From NCBI RefSeq assembly GCF_002906655.1, contig NZ_CP025794.1, forward strand, positions 2,666,001-2,730,000: DNA of 64,000 bases. Reading direction: 5' to 3'. The position numbers were made by a program, and so were the translations under genes. Below are positions 1 to 9,004 of the stretch, piece by piece (the stretch's first letter is position 1; each line of letters starts with the position of its first letter). A model generated the notes under the pieces. It was given only the letters and a program-made list of their open reading frames with translations, had not been told where the DNA came from and did no database searches. Source of the stretch: Vibrio hyugaensis (GTDB lineage: Bacteria > Pseudomonadota > Gammaproteobacteria > Enterobacterales > Vibrionaceae).

Positions 1-470
1 AGTTGTTTACCGCGCCCGCGCCCGTGCTCTTGCATGGTCAGGAAGTCAGCAAGAATTTGGGTAGGGTGGAACTCATCAGTCAAACCATTCCAAACAGGGA
101 CGCCTGCGTAAGTACCGAGCTCTTCAACAATAGATTGACCAAAGCCACGATACTCGATGCCGTCGTACATACGACCAAGAACGCGTGCGGTGTCTTTCAT
201 GGATTCCTTATTACCAATCTGCGAACCAGAAGGGCCGATGTAAGAGACCTGAGCGCCTTGGTCAAAGGCAGCAACTTCAAACGCACATCGGGTACGAGTA
301 GAAGATTTCTCAAAGATTAGCGCGATGTTTTTACCTTGAAGTTTCTTCTGCTCTGTTCCTGCATATTTAGCTTTTTTCAGCTCTGCGGACAGTTCGAGCA
401 AGAACTGGATCTCTTTAGTTGAGAAATCCAATAGCTTCAAAAAGTTGCGATTACGTAAATTGAAAGCCAT
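1..470 (-). CDS. argF: Ornithine carbamoyltransferase, N-terminal part (cut by window edge)
   Basis: The minus strand reads from an ATG at 470 into the window edge, giving about 156 residues that begin [20 protein letters not shown]. The carbamoyl-phosphate binding motif of the family, SSTRTR, is followed by the conserved [16 protein letters not shown] region, which fits anabolic or catabolic ornithine carbamoyltransferase. The enzyme interconverts ornithine plus carbamoyl phosphate and citrulline in the cytoplasm. It lies downstream of arcA on the same strand, but a strong hairpin terminator and an apparent ArgR box separate them, so it probably has its own arginine-responsive promoter. The C-terminal half is outside the window, so catabolic versus anabolic specialisation cannot be judged. 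Confidence 0.93.
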   Translation of the reverse strand, partial: MAFNLRNRNFLKLLDFSTKEIQFLLELSAELKKAKYAGTEQKKLQGKNIALIFEKSSTRTRCAFEVAAFDQGAQVSYIGPSGSQIGNKESMKDTARVLGRMYDGIEYRGFGQSIVEELGTYAGVPVWNGLTDEFHPTQILADFLTMQEHGRGRGKQ

Positions 471-502
471 AGCTCGTCCCTTAGGTCGTTTGGTTAATAA
501 AG

Positions 503-536
503 AATAAAAGCATTAAAACATATAAATGCTTTTATT
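503..536. promoter_or_regulatory. Perfect 12-bp inverted repeat in the argF leader
   Basis: AATAAAAGCATT at 503-514 is exactly mirrored by AATGCTTTTATT at 525-536 with a 10-base spacer. It lies 33 bases upstream of the argF start and overlaps the likely promoter. It could be an operator or a leader RNA hairpin. Confidence 0.45.
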
Positions 537-537
537 G

Positions 538-552
538 TGAATAATTATTTTA
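538..552 (-). promoter_or_regulatory. Probable ArgR (ARG) box upstream of argF
   Basis: TGAATAATTATT at 538-549 matches 12 of the 14 bases of the palindromic ARG-box core TGAAT-N4-ATTCA, with mismatches only in the last two positions. Its location between the arcA terminator and argF fits arginine-dependent control of argF. The ArgR assignment is inferred from the motif. Confidence 0.5.
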
Positions 553-562
553 ATTAAAAACA

Positions 563-592
563 AAAAAAGGTTGATACATTCACATCAACCTT
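563..592 (-). terminator. Rho-independent terminator after arcA
   Basis: On the minus strand AAGGTTGATG, a 7-base loop and ATCAACCTT are followed by a run of T. The hairpin sits 36 bases past the arcA stop and so separates arcA from argF. Confidence 0.85.
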
Positions 593-627
593 AGTCTCAA
601 TTGGTTTTATTTGGTGGGAGAGGTTTC

Positions 628-1848
628 TCAAATATCGTCACGTTCGATTGGGCAGCTCATACAGCGTGCACCACCACGACCGCGACCAAGCTCGTTACCC
701 GGAATAGTCAGGACTTCAATGCCAGCTTTGTCGTACTTCTCGTTAGTGTAGACGTTACGTTCGTAACCAATCACAACACCAGGTTTCACCGTCAGTACGT
801 TGTTGGCATCGTTCCATTGCTCTCGTTCAGCTTCGTAGCTGTCACCACCCGTTGTGATGATCTTCAATTGATCTAAGCCAAGTGCCGATTCGATGGCATG
901 CAGATAGTTGTGTGATGCTTCGACATGCATTTCACCGTTGCCTTTAGGTGTTAGGCGCCAAGTATCTAAATCTTTACGCATGATTTCTGGGTATACCGAG
1001 AAAGTGTCCACATCCATGTGCGTCATGACCGTATCAAGGTGCATGCACGAGCGGTGTTTTGGTAGGTCGATAGCAATCACTTCTTTCGCCTGACCAGATT
1101 TAAATAAACTCGCCGCTAAGTTTTCTACACCTTGTGGGGTTGTACGCTCAGACATACCAATCAAAACGGCACCTTTACCGATAACCAGTACATCACCGCC
1201 TTCTACGTTTGCGTTGTCATAGTGAAGGTCTTCATCACCGAAGTAATTAATGAAATCTTGACCTGCGAAAGTTGGGTGCCAACGGTAAATCGCGCGCAGA
1301 TGGTTGGTCTCACGTTGTCGCGCAGGCATCATCATTGGATTAAGAGAAACGCCGCCGTATACCCAACATGATGTGTCGCGGGTAAAGAGGTGGTTCGGAA
1401 GAGGTTCGATAACGAAATCCAATGGACGCTTCATTTTTGGTAGCATCGAAGAGGATTTGATGGGTAGTTCAGAGTAGGCCAAACCACCAAGAAAGATAGT
1501 CGCAAGATGCTCGTCATCCATTTCTGCAAAGTATTGACGCAAATCACGAGCAAATGTTGGACCGTAGCGGAAATCGGAGATTTGAGTATTCAACAACCAT
1601 TGTTTTGCTTCAGGAACGGCAAGTGTCTCTACGAGCAAATCGTGTAGCAGTAGCACCTCGACATTTTGCTCTCTTAGTGTACGGGCAAATGCATCGTGCT
1701 CTTCCCCTGCAGCTTCTACCGCGAGCACATCGTCAAATAACAGTTCGTGACAGTTTGATGGGGTGAGGTGGGTGAGGGCACGCTCTGGGCGATTCAATAA
1801 CACTCGTCTAAGTTGACCAACTTCTGATCCAACATACAGCTTGCTCAT
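628..1848 (-). CDS. arcA: Arginine deiminase
   Basis: This 406-residue protein hydrolyses arginine to citrulline and ammonia, the first step of the arginine deiminase pathway in the cytoplasm. Family signatures are visible: LFTRDTS near residue 155, [10 protein letters not shown] near 270-280, and the C-terminal [13 protein letters not shown] segment. Its Cys396 matches the catalytic cysteine of characterised deiminases (Cys406 in the Pseudomonas enzyme). Length is normal for the family. The start ATG is preceded by AAGGATACAAA. argF lies immediately downstream on the same strand, which is consistent with a pathway of arginine to citrulline to ornithine plus carbamoyl phosphate. No carbamate kinase gene is visible in the window. 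Confidence 0.96.
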   Translation of the reverse strand: MSKLYVGSEVGQLRRVLLNRPERALTHLTPSNCHELLFDDVLAVEAAGEEHDAFARTLREQNVEVLLLHDLLVETLAVPEAKQWLLNTQISDFRYGPTFARDLRQYFAEMDDEHLATIFLGGLAYSELPIKSSSMLPKMKRPLDFVIEPLPNHLFTRDTSCWVYGGVSLNPMMMPARQRETNHLRAIYRWHPTFAGQDFINYFGDEDLHYDNANVEGGDVLVIGKGAVLIGMSERTTPQGVENLAASLFKSGQAKEVIAIDLPKHRSCMHLDTVMTHMDVDTFSVYPEIMRKDLDTWRLTPKGNGEMHVEASHNYLHAIESALGLDQLKIITTGGDSYEAEREQWNDANNVLTVKPGVVIGYERNVYTNEKYDKAGIEVLTIPGNELGRGRGGARCMSCPIERDDI

Positions 1849-2431
1849 TTTGTATCCTTACAAATTTTCCAGCCATTAGTTATGACAAGCTTGCCGCAAA
1901 GATGCAAGTCCTAGAACTTACTCTATATGTCGATATCTTGCCTTTTATTAGCGATATATTTTGTAAATTAATGCTTTGCATTTTTAAATTCTATATTTAG
2001 AGCTTTGTTCATAGTATTTAAAAAGTGCGTTTTTATTCTTTTTACTCGCTTTCAATAGACTCACATTGTTAGTGCATAAAACACGCATAACTATTCTCAA
2101 ATATGCATTTTTAAAGCTTTCTTTATTCGCTTGCATTTTTAATTGCCTTGTTGGTGTATTCACTTCATAGCCATAAACACGCAATGCACTCTCCTATCTC
2201 GACGAATTTACTTGATTAGGATCTTCTGAATATTAAAGATTTCTTGTTTTTGTTAATTTTTTGTTTCTGTGAGCGAGGTTTCGATTTTTGAGAAAGAATA
2301 TTCGCTAAGAATCCAAGCCGTTTGGTGTTTGTTTGTGGCTTTTCATCGCAATCCGTGCCATATTTCACCGCATTAACATACTCAGTCTTGAGTATAGTGT
2401 TTTCATCAAGTAACTAATCTGGAGCCAAAAC
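1849..2431. promoter_or_regulatory. Gene-free divergent regulatory region between arcA and rraB
   Basis: This AT-rich interval of about 580 bases separates the divergent genes arcA and rraB. I see no convincing gene; a 66-codon minus-strand frame at 1984-2184 has no recognisable features. The decamer GCATTTTTAA occurs three times (about 1978, 2105 and 2135), and several ATTC/GAAT half-sites are scattered around it. This could mean cooperative ArgR binding at arcA, but no full-consensus ARG box was found. Confidence 0.5.
2378..2395. promoter_or_regulatory. Inverted repeat over the likely rraB promoter
   Basis: ATACTCA and TGAGTAT (7-bp perfect arms, 4-base spacer) overlap a TATAGT -10-like hexamer 37 bases before the rraB start. 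This is a candidate operator of unknown partner. Confidence 0.35.
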
Positions 2432-2848
2432 ATGTCTCACGAAGATGAATATCTATCAGTAGAAGAATTAATTGAGATTCAAAAGGAAGAGACTCGCGAT
2501 ATCATTGCAGCATTGCTAGAAGACGGCAGCGATCCAGATTCACTATACGAAATCGAGCACCACCTATTTGCAGAAGACTTCGACACGCTAGAGAAAGCGG
2601 TTGTGGAAGCATTCAAAATGGGCTTTGAAGTGCTTGAAGCTGAAGAAACAGAAGATGAAGACGGTAACAAACTGCTTTGTTGTGATGCAACAATGGAATC
2701 TGCACTAAACGCAGAAGCGATTGATGCACAGGTTGAGAAGTTGATTCACCTTGCAGAAAAATACGACATCATTTACGACGGTTGGGGTACTTACTACGAA
2801 GGCGAAGATGCGCTTTACCCAGACGAAGATGATGAAGACGAAGAGTAA
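2432..2848 (+). CDS. rraB: Ribonuclease E inhibitor RraB
   Basis: This 138-residue, very acidic protein begins [20 protein letters not shown] and ends in a run of Asp/Glu (DEDDEDEE), as in RraB/YjgD. RraB binds the C-terminal scaffold of RNase E and modulates degradosome composition, changing mRNA decay. The core contains the conserved DGWGTYYEG segment near residues 115-125. The start follows GGAGCC with normal spacing, and a terminator lies about 20 bases after the stop, so the gene appears monocistronic. Its place beside argF/arcA is the usual Vibrio order. Confidence 0.93.
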   Translation: MSHEDEYLSVEELIEIQKEETRDIIAALLEDGSDPDSLYEIEHHLFAEDFDTLEKAVVEAFKMGFEVLEAEETEDEDGNKLLCCDATMESALNAEAIDAQVEKLIHLAEKYDIIYDGWGTYYEGEDALYPDEDDEDEE

Positions 2849-2867
2849 TCGACTCATTCATTCTAAG

Positions 2868-2896
2868 AAGCCAGCGTTTATCGCTGGTTTTTTTTG
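2868..2896 (+). terminator. Terminator after rraB
   Basis: AAGCCAGCG, a 5-base loop and CGCTGGTT are followed by eight T, just after the rraB stop. Confidence 0.9.
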
Positions 2897-3020
2897 TGCC
2901 TTAAAAATGATAACCGAGGGTGACCATAAATAATTCTCATTGAGTTTGTAGGCTTACTGCCTATAACCCTAAGCCACTTGAGTATATAATGCATGAAAAT
3001 TGATCTAGCTCAAGGTGTAT

Positions 3021-3821
3021 ATGCAACTCTCACTCGCCGGTTTATGGCAAGTCTCTCCACTGACGGACCTTTCTATCCCACAGGATGACATTACTTTCCC
3101 TGCTCCTTTGAGTCAGGTGTTGCCTGCAGAACTGACTGAAGAAGCGATTCGTCAGCAAGAGTGGCACCTGATGCACGACATTGAAGTGGACGAATCCATG
3201 ATGGCATTTCCAGCGGTAGAAATGGTGTTGGGTGGTGTGGATTACCATGCAGAAGTGCGTTTGAACGGAGTCGCATTGTTCGACTGTGACGGCTCACAAA
3301 GCGTGTACAAAAAAGACATTCGCCCATTCATGCAGATGGGGCGCAACCGTTTTGAGATCCTGTTCCTTGAGGAAGAAGAAGATCTTCTGTTGGATGAGGA
3401 TAAACCAGAGTTGTGCTCACTTGCGGATCATGAATACCAAAAGAGTGATGAGCGCTTGGGGGTATGGCAAGAACCGTATCTACAGTTCATTCGCAATGTT
3501 CGTTTAGACCGCGTGGCTACCGAGCAGATTTGGCACCACGGTGGTGGTTGTGAGTTTAAAGTCGACTTGTACTATCAAACTTTTGCGCCGGGTCTAGTAT
3601 CGGCATCGGTTAAGTTTAATGGCATGACTTACCATATTCCTATTGATGTCCGAGCGGATCATGCGAGTGCTTTATTCCAGATCGAAGCGCCAAAGTATGC
3701 CGATCTTAACGATCCCGATCCAAAAGATCTCTACGAACTCGTAGTGGAGTTGGATGGGCAACGCCAAGCATTTACAGTGGCACTTAGCCAAGAGCTCTGT
3801 GTTACCCATCTTGTACTTTAA
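3021..3821 (+). CDS. GH2-like sugar-binding (jelly-roll) domain protein
   Basis: This protein of about 266 residues begins MQLSLAGLWQVSPLTDLSIP. The opening GxW segment, the -DYHAEVRLNGV- and -FDCDGSQSVYKKDI- stretches resemble the N-terminal galactose-binding-like domain of glycoside hydrolase family 2 (beta-galactosidase, beta-mannosidase). No TIM-barrel catalytic domain or acid/base Glu region follows, so an enzyme is unlikely and a carbohydrate-binding or structural role is the safest reading. No signal peptide is seen. A GTG at 3015 is possible, but CAAGG at 3011-3015 is well spaced for the ATG at 3021. It converges with the MarR-GNAT gene, whose stop is 16 bases away. Function is unknown. 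Confidence 0.7.
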   Translation: MQLSLAGLWQVSPLTDLSIPQDDITFPAPLSQVLPAELTEEAIRQQEWHLMHDIEVDESMMAFPAVEMVLGGVDYHAEVRLNGVALFDCDGSQSVYKKDIRPFMQMGRNRFEILFLEEEEDLLLDEDKPELCSLADHEYQKSDERLGVWQEPYLQFIRNVRLDRVATEQIWHHGGGCEFKVDLYYQTFAPGLVSASVKFNGMTYHIPIDVRADHASALFQIEAPKYADLNDPDPKDLYELVVELDGQRQAFTVALSQELCVTHLVL

Positions 3822-3837
3822 GTTTGGGGATAAAACG

Positions 3838-4743
3838 CTATAACGTCTTAAGCATCACGACTTCACATGCATCATGCCCTGTTTGTCCTAGCGGGGCATC
3901 GAGATGCTCAAAGCCTAGCTTTTCATACAAGCCTACCGCTTCTCTTAGACATTCTGTCGTTTCTAAATAGCACTGCTGATACCCAAACTGTTTCGCTAGC
4001 TGTAAGCTCAATGCGACGATGCGTTTAGCTAAGCCGTGCCCTCGTGTTTGAGGTAAGAAGTACATCTTTTGCAGCTCACACACATTTGGCTCACCAGCTA
4101 AAGGTGCAAAGCCGCCGCCACCCACAATCTTGCCTTGGTACTCTACTACCCAGTAGGCTGCGCCTTGTTGGTCGTAAACTGAGTACATGTCATCAAGCGT
4201 TGGATCGGCCACACCATAACCTTTATCTGCGGTTAAACCGTATTCTGCAGAGACTTTACGAATCACGTCCGCAACTTGCGAGTTATCTGCTTTGGTAAGA
4301 GGTCGAAGAACGTATTCCTCAGCCTGGCACACTTTCGTTAGCCCTTTTAGGTAAGTCTCTAAACCAAGTTTGATTTGCTCTTGCTCGCTGTCATCCAGTT
4401 GGGTAAGCAGTTGTTCAAAGAAGCTGTTTTGCTGTTGGTCTAGTAGCGATAACGCCTGTTGACCTTGCTCTGTAAGCGCCACAAGTTGACTGCGTTTGTC
4501 TTTCGGGTTTTCGATACTCTCAACTAAACCTAATTTGATCAGCCCAGTAACGGTGCGGCTTGCATTGGACTTGTCGACATTGAGCTGTTGTGCTAGTTGA
4601 TTGATGGTCAACGGCTGCAGTTGGATCTCACCTAACGCGTGCGCTTGCACTGGAGTGAGAGCGACGTCGCCACATTGCTTATCGAGCATACCAAGCAATC
4701 GGACGGCTTGACGGGAATAGTGTCGGAGTTGACGAGCATTCAT
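3838..4743 (-). CDS. MarR-type regulator fused to GNAT acetyltransferase
   Basis: This protein of about 301 residues has two modules. Residues 1-145 are a MarR winged helix ([28 protein letters not shown] is the recognition region). Residues 150-301 are a GNAT domain with the acetyl-CoA loop [10 protein letters not shown] near 240. Such fusions are known bacterial regulators that may couple acetyltransferase activity or acetyl-CoA sensing to repression; the substrate is unknown. Start: the ATG at 4743 has AGAGG nine bases upstream and is preferred over an upstream GTG at 4749. The promoter carries two near-identical palindromes (4764-4806), which strongly suggests autoregulation. No co-transcribed target gene is apparent, so it may also act elsewhere. 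Confidence 0.88.
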   Translation of the reverse strand: MNARQLRHYSRQAVRLLGMLDKQCGDVALTPVQAHALGEIQLQPLTINQLAQQLNVDKSNASRTVTGLIKLGLVESIENPKDKRSQLVALTEQGQQALSLLDQQQNSFFEQLLTQLDDSEQEQIKLGLETYLKGLTKVCQAEEYVLRPLTKADNSQVADVIRKVSAEYGLTADKGYGVADPTLDDMYSVYDQQGAAYWVVEYQGKIVGGGGFAPLAGEPNVCELQKMYFLPQTRGHGLAKRIVALSLQLAKQFGYQQCYLETTECLREAVGLYEKLGFEHLDAPLGQTGHDACEVVMLKTL

Positions 4744-4763
4744 TATCACTTACCTCTAAAAAT

Positions 4764-4806
4764 AAAGTTGCGTACCGCAACTAAATTAATTGCGGTACGC
4801 AACTTT
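4764..4806. promoter_or_regulatory. Double palindromic operator for the MarR-GNAT regulator
   Basis: A 17-bp arm AAAGTTGCGTACCGCAA (4764-4780) is perfectly inverted at 4790-4806 with a 9-base AT-rich spacer. Each arm is itself a near-palindrome, GTTGCG-TAC-CGCAAC, the size of one MarR-dimer site. It sits 21 bases upstream of the regulator start. Confidence 0.75.
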
Positions 4807-4858
4807 GTCAATGGTAAATGTCATTTTGCTCGTTAGGAGGCGTATTGAGCCTCCATGT

Positions 4859-5257
4859 TTAAGCGTGTTGGTGCAGACAGAACTGTGGTGCTTGGTTATC
4901 TGATCTACGCATCCATACTTTCTCGTGGAAGTAGTACGCTACTGTATTCAAGCTTGGCTCTAGCATTGCCATGATACCGCCGACAAACGCATCACCTGTT
5001 AGTAAGTAAACTACGGTAAAGGCAACACTGAAGTGGATAGTGGCAAAGCTTGCGGTTTTTATTTTGGTCATCCACTGACGAGCTTTAAGCGCAGGGACTT
5101 TTGCCCATGCTTTTTCATGAAAGTAGAAAGCGACAGTGTTCACTGAAGGCTCAATCATGGCAATTAAACTACCAATTAGAATGTCGCCAGTAAGCACGTA
5201 AGCGACACTAAACGCGATAGTAAAATGGAGTGCTGCAAAGGTTAGTGTCTTTTTCAT
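4859..5257 (-). CDS. Tandem DUF2061 inner-membrane protein
   Basis: This 132-residue protein is two copies of a DUF2061 unit. Residues 1-55 (TFAALHFTIAFSVAYVLTGD...EPSVNTVAFYFHEKAW) and 68-120 (SFATIHFSVAFTVVYLLTGD...EPSLNTVAYYFHEKVW) are nearly superimposable, so the gene arose by internal duplication. Each repeat has two hydrophobic segments flanking an EPS-NTV motif, and several conserved histidines (LHF/IHF, YFHEK) could bind metal. The function of the family is unknown. A Fur-like box upstream suggests iron-responsive expression. The start ATG lies inside a good context (AAAGACAC follows) and no other gene shares the transcript. Confidence 0.8.
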   Translation of the reverse strand: MKKTLTFAALHFTIAFSVAYVLTGDILIGSLIAMIEPSVNTVAFYFHEKAWAKVPALKARQWMTKIKTASFATIHFSVAFTVVYLLTGDAFVGGIMAMLEPSLNTVAYYFHEKVWMRRSDNQAPQFCLHQHA

Positions 5258-5300
5258 GATAATTACTCAATTGTTGTGTTGTTTCGATAGGTCTATTATT

Positions 5301-5319
5301 GAGAATTATTATCATTAAA
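5301..5319 (-). promoter_or_regulatory. Fur-box-like site upstream of the DUF2061 gene
   Basis: The complement of GAGAATTATTATCATTAAA matches 15 of 19 bases of the classical Fur consensus GATAATGATAATCATTATC. It lies about 45 bases before the start, in a promoter position. Confidence 0.55.
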
Positions 5320-5427
5320 TCTAATGGGCAGTTAAGATTAGTTTGATAGGTAAAAACTATTAAATATGAGGCAGAGTAGGAGAGAGTAGTGAATATCTTT
5401 GAAAGCTTTCCGAGCAATAAAATGCAA

Positions 5428-5457
5428 AAAGGGTTGATGCTTTCACACCAACCCTTT
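5428..5457 (-). terminator. Terminator after valS
   Basis: On the minus strand AAAGGGTTGG, a short loop and TCAACCCTTT are followed by T's, 27 bases past the valS stop. Confidence 0.85.
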
Positions 5458-5483
5458 GATTCTTTTATTCTAGCTTTTAGCGA

Positions 5484-8342
5484 TTAAAGTGCAGCGATCG
5501 TTGTCTTCTGCTCTTCCAGCTTAGCTAGTGTCTCTTTGTAACCTTCAAGCTTCTCACGCTCTTTAGCAACAACCGCTTCAGGAGCTTTCGCTACGAAGCC
5601 TTCGTTACCTAGTTTGCCTTCGATACGCTTGATTTCGCCGTGAGTTTTCTTGATTTCGCCATCTAGACGAGCAAGCTCAGCGTCTTTGTCGATCAGACCC
5701 GCCATTGGGATCATCAGCTCAGACTTAGCAACCAAGGCTGTTGCACACGCTGGCGTTTCTTCGTCAGCAGCAAGTACGCGTACAGATTCTAGTTTCGCTA
5801 GAGACATCAGAACTTGTTTGTTTGCTTCTAGACGCGCTGCGTCTTCTGCGTTTGCTGCTTTCAGCATAACGTCAAGCGGCTTACCTGGGTTGATGTCGTA
5901 TTCAGCACGTAGGTTACGGATGCTGGTAATGAACGCTTTCACCCATTCAATATCGTCTAGCGCTTCTTGGTTGAAGTTTGCTTCGTCGAATTGAGGCAGT
6001 GCTTGCAGCATGATTGTCTCACCTTCTACACCTTCAACTAGTGGCTTGATGCTTTGCCAGATAGTTTCAGTGATGTAAGGAATCACTGGGTGAGCTAGAC
6101 GTAGCGTCTTCTCAAGAACTGTGATTAGTGTACGGCGAGTACCACGCTGTTGCGCTTCAGTACCTTTCCATAGAACTGGCTTAGTAAGCTCTAGGTACCA
6201 GTCACAGAATTGGTTCCAGATGAATTCGTAAAGCGTGTTAGACGCCATATCTAGACGGAAGTTGTCGATATGGTTGTTGAACGCTTTCGCTGCAAGTTCA
6301 AACTGAGACTCGATCCACTTGTCCGCTAGTGAGTATTCAATCTCACCACCGTTGAAGCCACAATCTTGCTCTTCTGTGTTCATCATTACGTAACGGCTTG
6401 CGTTCCATAGTTTGTTACAGAAGTTACGGTAACCCTCAAGACGCTTCATATCCCAGTTGATATCGCGACCTGTTGATGCCATTGCTGCAAGAGTGAAACG
6501 TAGTGCGTCTGTACCGTATGCTTCGATACCGTTTTCAAACGTCTTACGAGTGTTCTTCTCGATTTTCTTCGCTAGCTGAGGCTGCATCATGTTGCCACAA
6601 CGCTTCTCTACTAGAGACTCTAGGTCGATACCATCGATCATGTCGATTGGGTCAAGTACGTTACCTTTCGACTTAGACATCTTGTCGCCGTTTTCGTCAC
6701 GGATTAGACCAGTAACGTAAACTGTCTTAAATGGTACTTGTGGTTTGCCGTTTTCGTCTTTCACGAAGTGCATGGTCATCATGATCATGCGCGCAACCCA
6801 GAAGAAGATGATGTCGAAACCAGTTACTAGTACGTCTGAAGGGTGGAATACTTTCAGATCGTCAGTTTGCTCTGGCCAACCTTGAGTACCGAACGTCCAT
6901 AGTGCAGAAGAGAACCATGTATCCAGTACGTCTTCGTCTTGGTGAAGTTCAATGACTGACTCTAGGTTGTTATTCTTACGAACTTCTTCTTCGTCACGAC
7001 CTACGTAAACATTACCTTGGTTGTCGTACCAAGCTGGGATGCGGTGACCCCACCATAGCTGACGAGAGATACACCAGTCTTGAACGTCACGCATCCAAGA
7101 GAAGTACATGTTTTCGTATTGCTTAGGAACGAATTGGATGTCGCCATTTTCTACTGCTTCAACCGCTGTTTTTGCTAGAGGCGCAGTACGTACGTACCAT
7201 TGGTCAGTTAGCATTGGTTCGATAACCACGCCACCACGGTCGCCGTAAGGAACTTGTAGATCGTGATCTTTCACTTCTTCAAGTAGACCTAGCTCATCTA
7301 ATTCAGCAACGATAGCTTTACGAGCAGCAAAACGCTCCATGCCGTGGTATTTAGCTGGTAGCTCTGTGCTGTACGCGTCGCTTGCTTCGCCGTTCGTGTT
7401 GAACACCTCAGAAGCAGCACGGATATTCGCGTCGAAAGTCAGAATGTTGATCATTGGTAGCTGGTGGCGCTTACCAACTTCGTAGTCGTTGAAGTCGTGC
7501 GCAGGTGTGATTTTCACACAGCCTGTACCTTTTTCCATATCTGCGTGCTCATCGCCCACGATTGGAATGCGACGTTCAACGATAGGAAGGATGATGTCTT
7601 TACCGATAAGATCTTTGTAACGTGGATCTTCTGGGTTAACCGCAACACCAGTATCGCCTAGCATGGTCTCCGGACGAGTCGTAGCCACAACGATGTAGTC
7701 TTTGCCATCCGCTGTTTTAACGCCATCTGCTAGTGGGTAGCGGAAGTGCCACATGTTGCCTTTAGTGTCTTTGTTCTCTACTTCTAGATCTGAAATCGCT
7801 GTGTGTAGCTTTGGATCCCAGTTAACTAGACGCTTACCGCGGTAGATTAGGTCGTCTTCGTATAGACGTACGAACACTTCTTGAACGGCGTTAGATAGAC
7901 CATCGTCCATCGTAAAACGCTCACGGTCCCAGTCTACAGATGCGCCAAGGCGACGAAGCTGCTTAGTGATAGTACCGCCAGATTCGCCTTTCCATTCCCA
8001 GATTTTGTCGATGAAAGCTTCACGGCCGTAATCGTGTTTTGTTTTGCCTTCTTCTGCAGCGATCTTACGCTCAACAACCATCTGAGTTGCGATACCTGCG
8101 TGGTCCGTACCTACTTGCCAAAGAGTGTTTTTACCCTTCATGCGCTCACAACGGATAAGTGTATCCATGATCGTATCTTGGAACGCGTGGCCCATGTGTA
8201 GGCTACCAGTGACGTTCGGTGGCGGGATCATGATGCTGTATGATTCTTTAGTAGTGTCACCGTGTGGCTTAAAGTAGCCTTGCTCTTCCCAAGTCTGATA
8301 CAGAGCTTGTTCAATTGAAGTTGGGTTGTATGTCTTTTCCAT
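5484..8342 (-). CDS. valS: Valyl-tRNA synthetase
   Basis: This 952-residue class I aminoacyl-tRNA synthetase charges tRNA-Val. The HIGH signature is HMGH at residues 49-52 within [16 protein letters not shown]. The KMSKS loop (DKMSKSKGN) is near residue 555, the CP1 editing domain lies between, and a C-terminal coiled-coil (about 890-950, rich in Lys/Glu with [10 protein letters not shown]) completes the bacterial architecture. Length matches the gamma-proteobacterial enzyme. It is followed on the chromosome (upstream in transcription) by holC and pepA in the order conserved in Vibrio, but it has its own 96-base upstream gap and a terminator. Confidence 0.98.
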   Translation of the reverse strand: MEKTYNPTSIEQALYQTWEEQGYFKPHGDTTKESYSIMIPPPNVTGSLHMGHAFQDTIMDTLIRCERMKGKNTLWQVGTDHAGIATQMVVERKIAAEEGKTKHDYGREAFIDKIWEWKGESGGTITKQLRRLGASVDWDRERFTMDDGLSNAVQEVFVRLYEDDLIYRGKRLVNWDPKLHTAISDLEVENKDTKGNMWHFRYPLADGVKTADGKDYIVVATTRPETMLGDTGVAVNPEDPRYKDLIGKDIILPIVERRIPIVGDEHADMEKGTGCVKITPAHDFNDYEVGKRHQLPMINILTFDANIRAASEVFNTNGEASDAYSTELPAKYHGMERFAARKAIVAELDELGLLEEVKDHDLQVPYGDRGGVVIEPMLTDQWYVRTAPLAKTAVEAVENGDIQFVPKQYENMYFSWMRDVQDWCISRQLWWGHRIPAWYDNQGNVYVGRDEEEVRKNNNLESVIELHQDEDVLDTWFSSALWTFGTQGWPEQTDDLKVFHPSDVLVTGFDIIFFWVARMIMMTMHFVKDENGKPQVPFKTVYVTGLIRDENGDKMSKSKGNVLDPIDMIDGIDLESLVEKRCGNMMQPQLAKKIEKNTRKTFENGIEAYGTDALRFTLAAMASTGRDINWDMKRLEGYRNFCNKLWNASRYVMMNTEEQDCGFNGGEIEYSLADKWIESQFELAAKAFNNHIDNFRLDMASNTLYEFIWNQFCDWYLELTKPVLWKGTEAQQRGTRRTLITVLEKTLRLAHPVIPYITETIWQSIKPLVEGVEGETIMLQALPQFDEANFNQEALDDIEWVKAFITSIRNLRAEYDINPGKPLDVMLKAANAEDAARLEANKQVLMSLAKLESVRVLAADEETPACATALVAKSELMIPMAGLIDKDAELARLDGEIKKTHGEIKRIEGKLGNEGFVAKAPEAVVAKEREKLEGYKETLAKLEEQKTTIAAL

Positions 8343-8438
8343 AGCGCTCTTTTAATGGATACGTTGATGGTTGAATCTAAGTCAATCTTTATAAGTGAGG
8401 GATCTTAACAAGATCGCCTTAACTATAAGGATTGACCG

Positions 8439-8891
8439 TTAAGGATATTGAATTTCGATCGTTTGCAGTTGATAACCTGCTTGACGGTAAATTTTATACC
8501 TTTCTCTTGCGACCTGTTTAGCTTTTTCTTCGCAAGGCACGAAGTCTACCACTTGAGCAAACTTGTTCGCAAAGGTTGTCTCATTTTCCGCCAAATTAAT
8601 TACCAATTGACGATTCCAATTAGGTTTTACACCTTCATGGCCGATCTCAATATTGGTGGCGTATTTCGGTCCTTCACCTACGAGATTATGAGCCATGAAC
8701 TTATCTGCATCAATTTGCCAAAAAGCCTCGGCCAGTTGTTCGGCGTGCGACTTGTCTTGGCAGTTCAAATACACTTTAGCTCCTTGGCGAGCAAAGTGCT
8801 GAGCCAGGAATACGATGTATTGTTCAAAGCCCGTCTTTGTTGCTTGAGGGCTCTCTTCTTTAATGATGTAGAAGGTTGCAGTTTGCATCAT
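8439..8891 (-). CDS. holC: DNA polymerase III subunit chi
   Basis: This protein of about 150 residues starts MMQTATFYIIKEESPQ and carries the chi signatures HNLVGEGP, -FVPCEEKAKQVARERYK- and a C-terminal amphipathic end. Chi links the clamp loader (via psi) to single-stranded DNA-binding protein. The longest reading frame starts at 8915, but alignment with known chi proteins, which begin M-x-x-ATFY, favours the adjacent ATG codons at 8891 or 8888, preceded by AAGTGAGAGA. It lies between pepA and valS with a terminator separating it from pepA. Confidence 0.93.
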   Translation of the reverse strand: MMQTATFYIIKEESPQATKTGFEQYIVFLAQHFARQGAKVYLNCQDKSHAEQLAEAFWQIDADKFMAHNLVGEGPKYATNIEIGHEGVKPNWNRQLVINLAENETTFANKFAQVVDFVPCEEKAKQVARERYKIYRQAGYQLQTIEIQYP

Positions 8892-8964
8892 TCTCTCACT
8901 TGCCATTGGTCTCATCCTTAGACCATTTTACATTCCTATTCTCTCTCAAGAAAATCGGGGTAAT

Positions 8965-8990
8965 AAAAAAGGGCCTTGCGGCCCTTTTAG
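8965..8990 (-). terminator. Terminator after pepA
   Basis: AAAAGGGCC, a TTGC/GCAA loop and GGCCCTTTT form a compact hairpin with T-rich flanks, between the pepA stop and holC. Confidence 0.85.
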
Positions 8991-9004
8991 ATAGTGTTCA
9001 GAAA

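Noticed and set aside
1984..2184. 66-codon minus-strand frame upstream of arcA
   Set aside because: It lies in the AT-rich regulatory region, with Lys/Asn-rich composition and no motif or good start.
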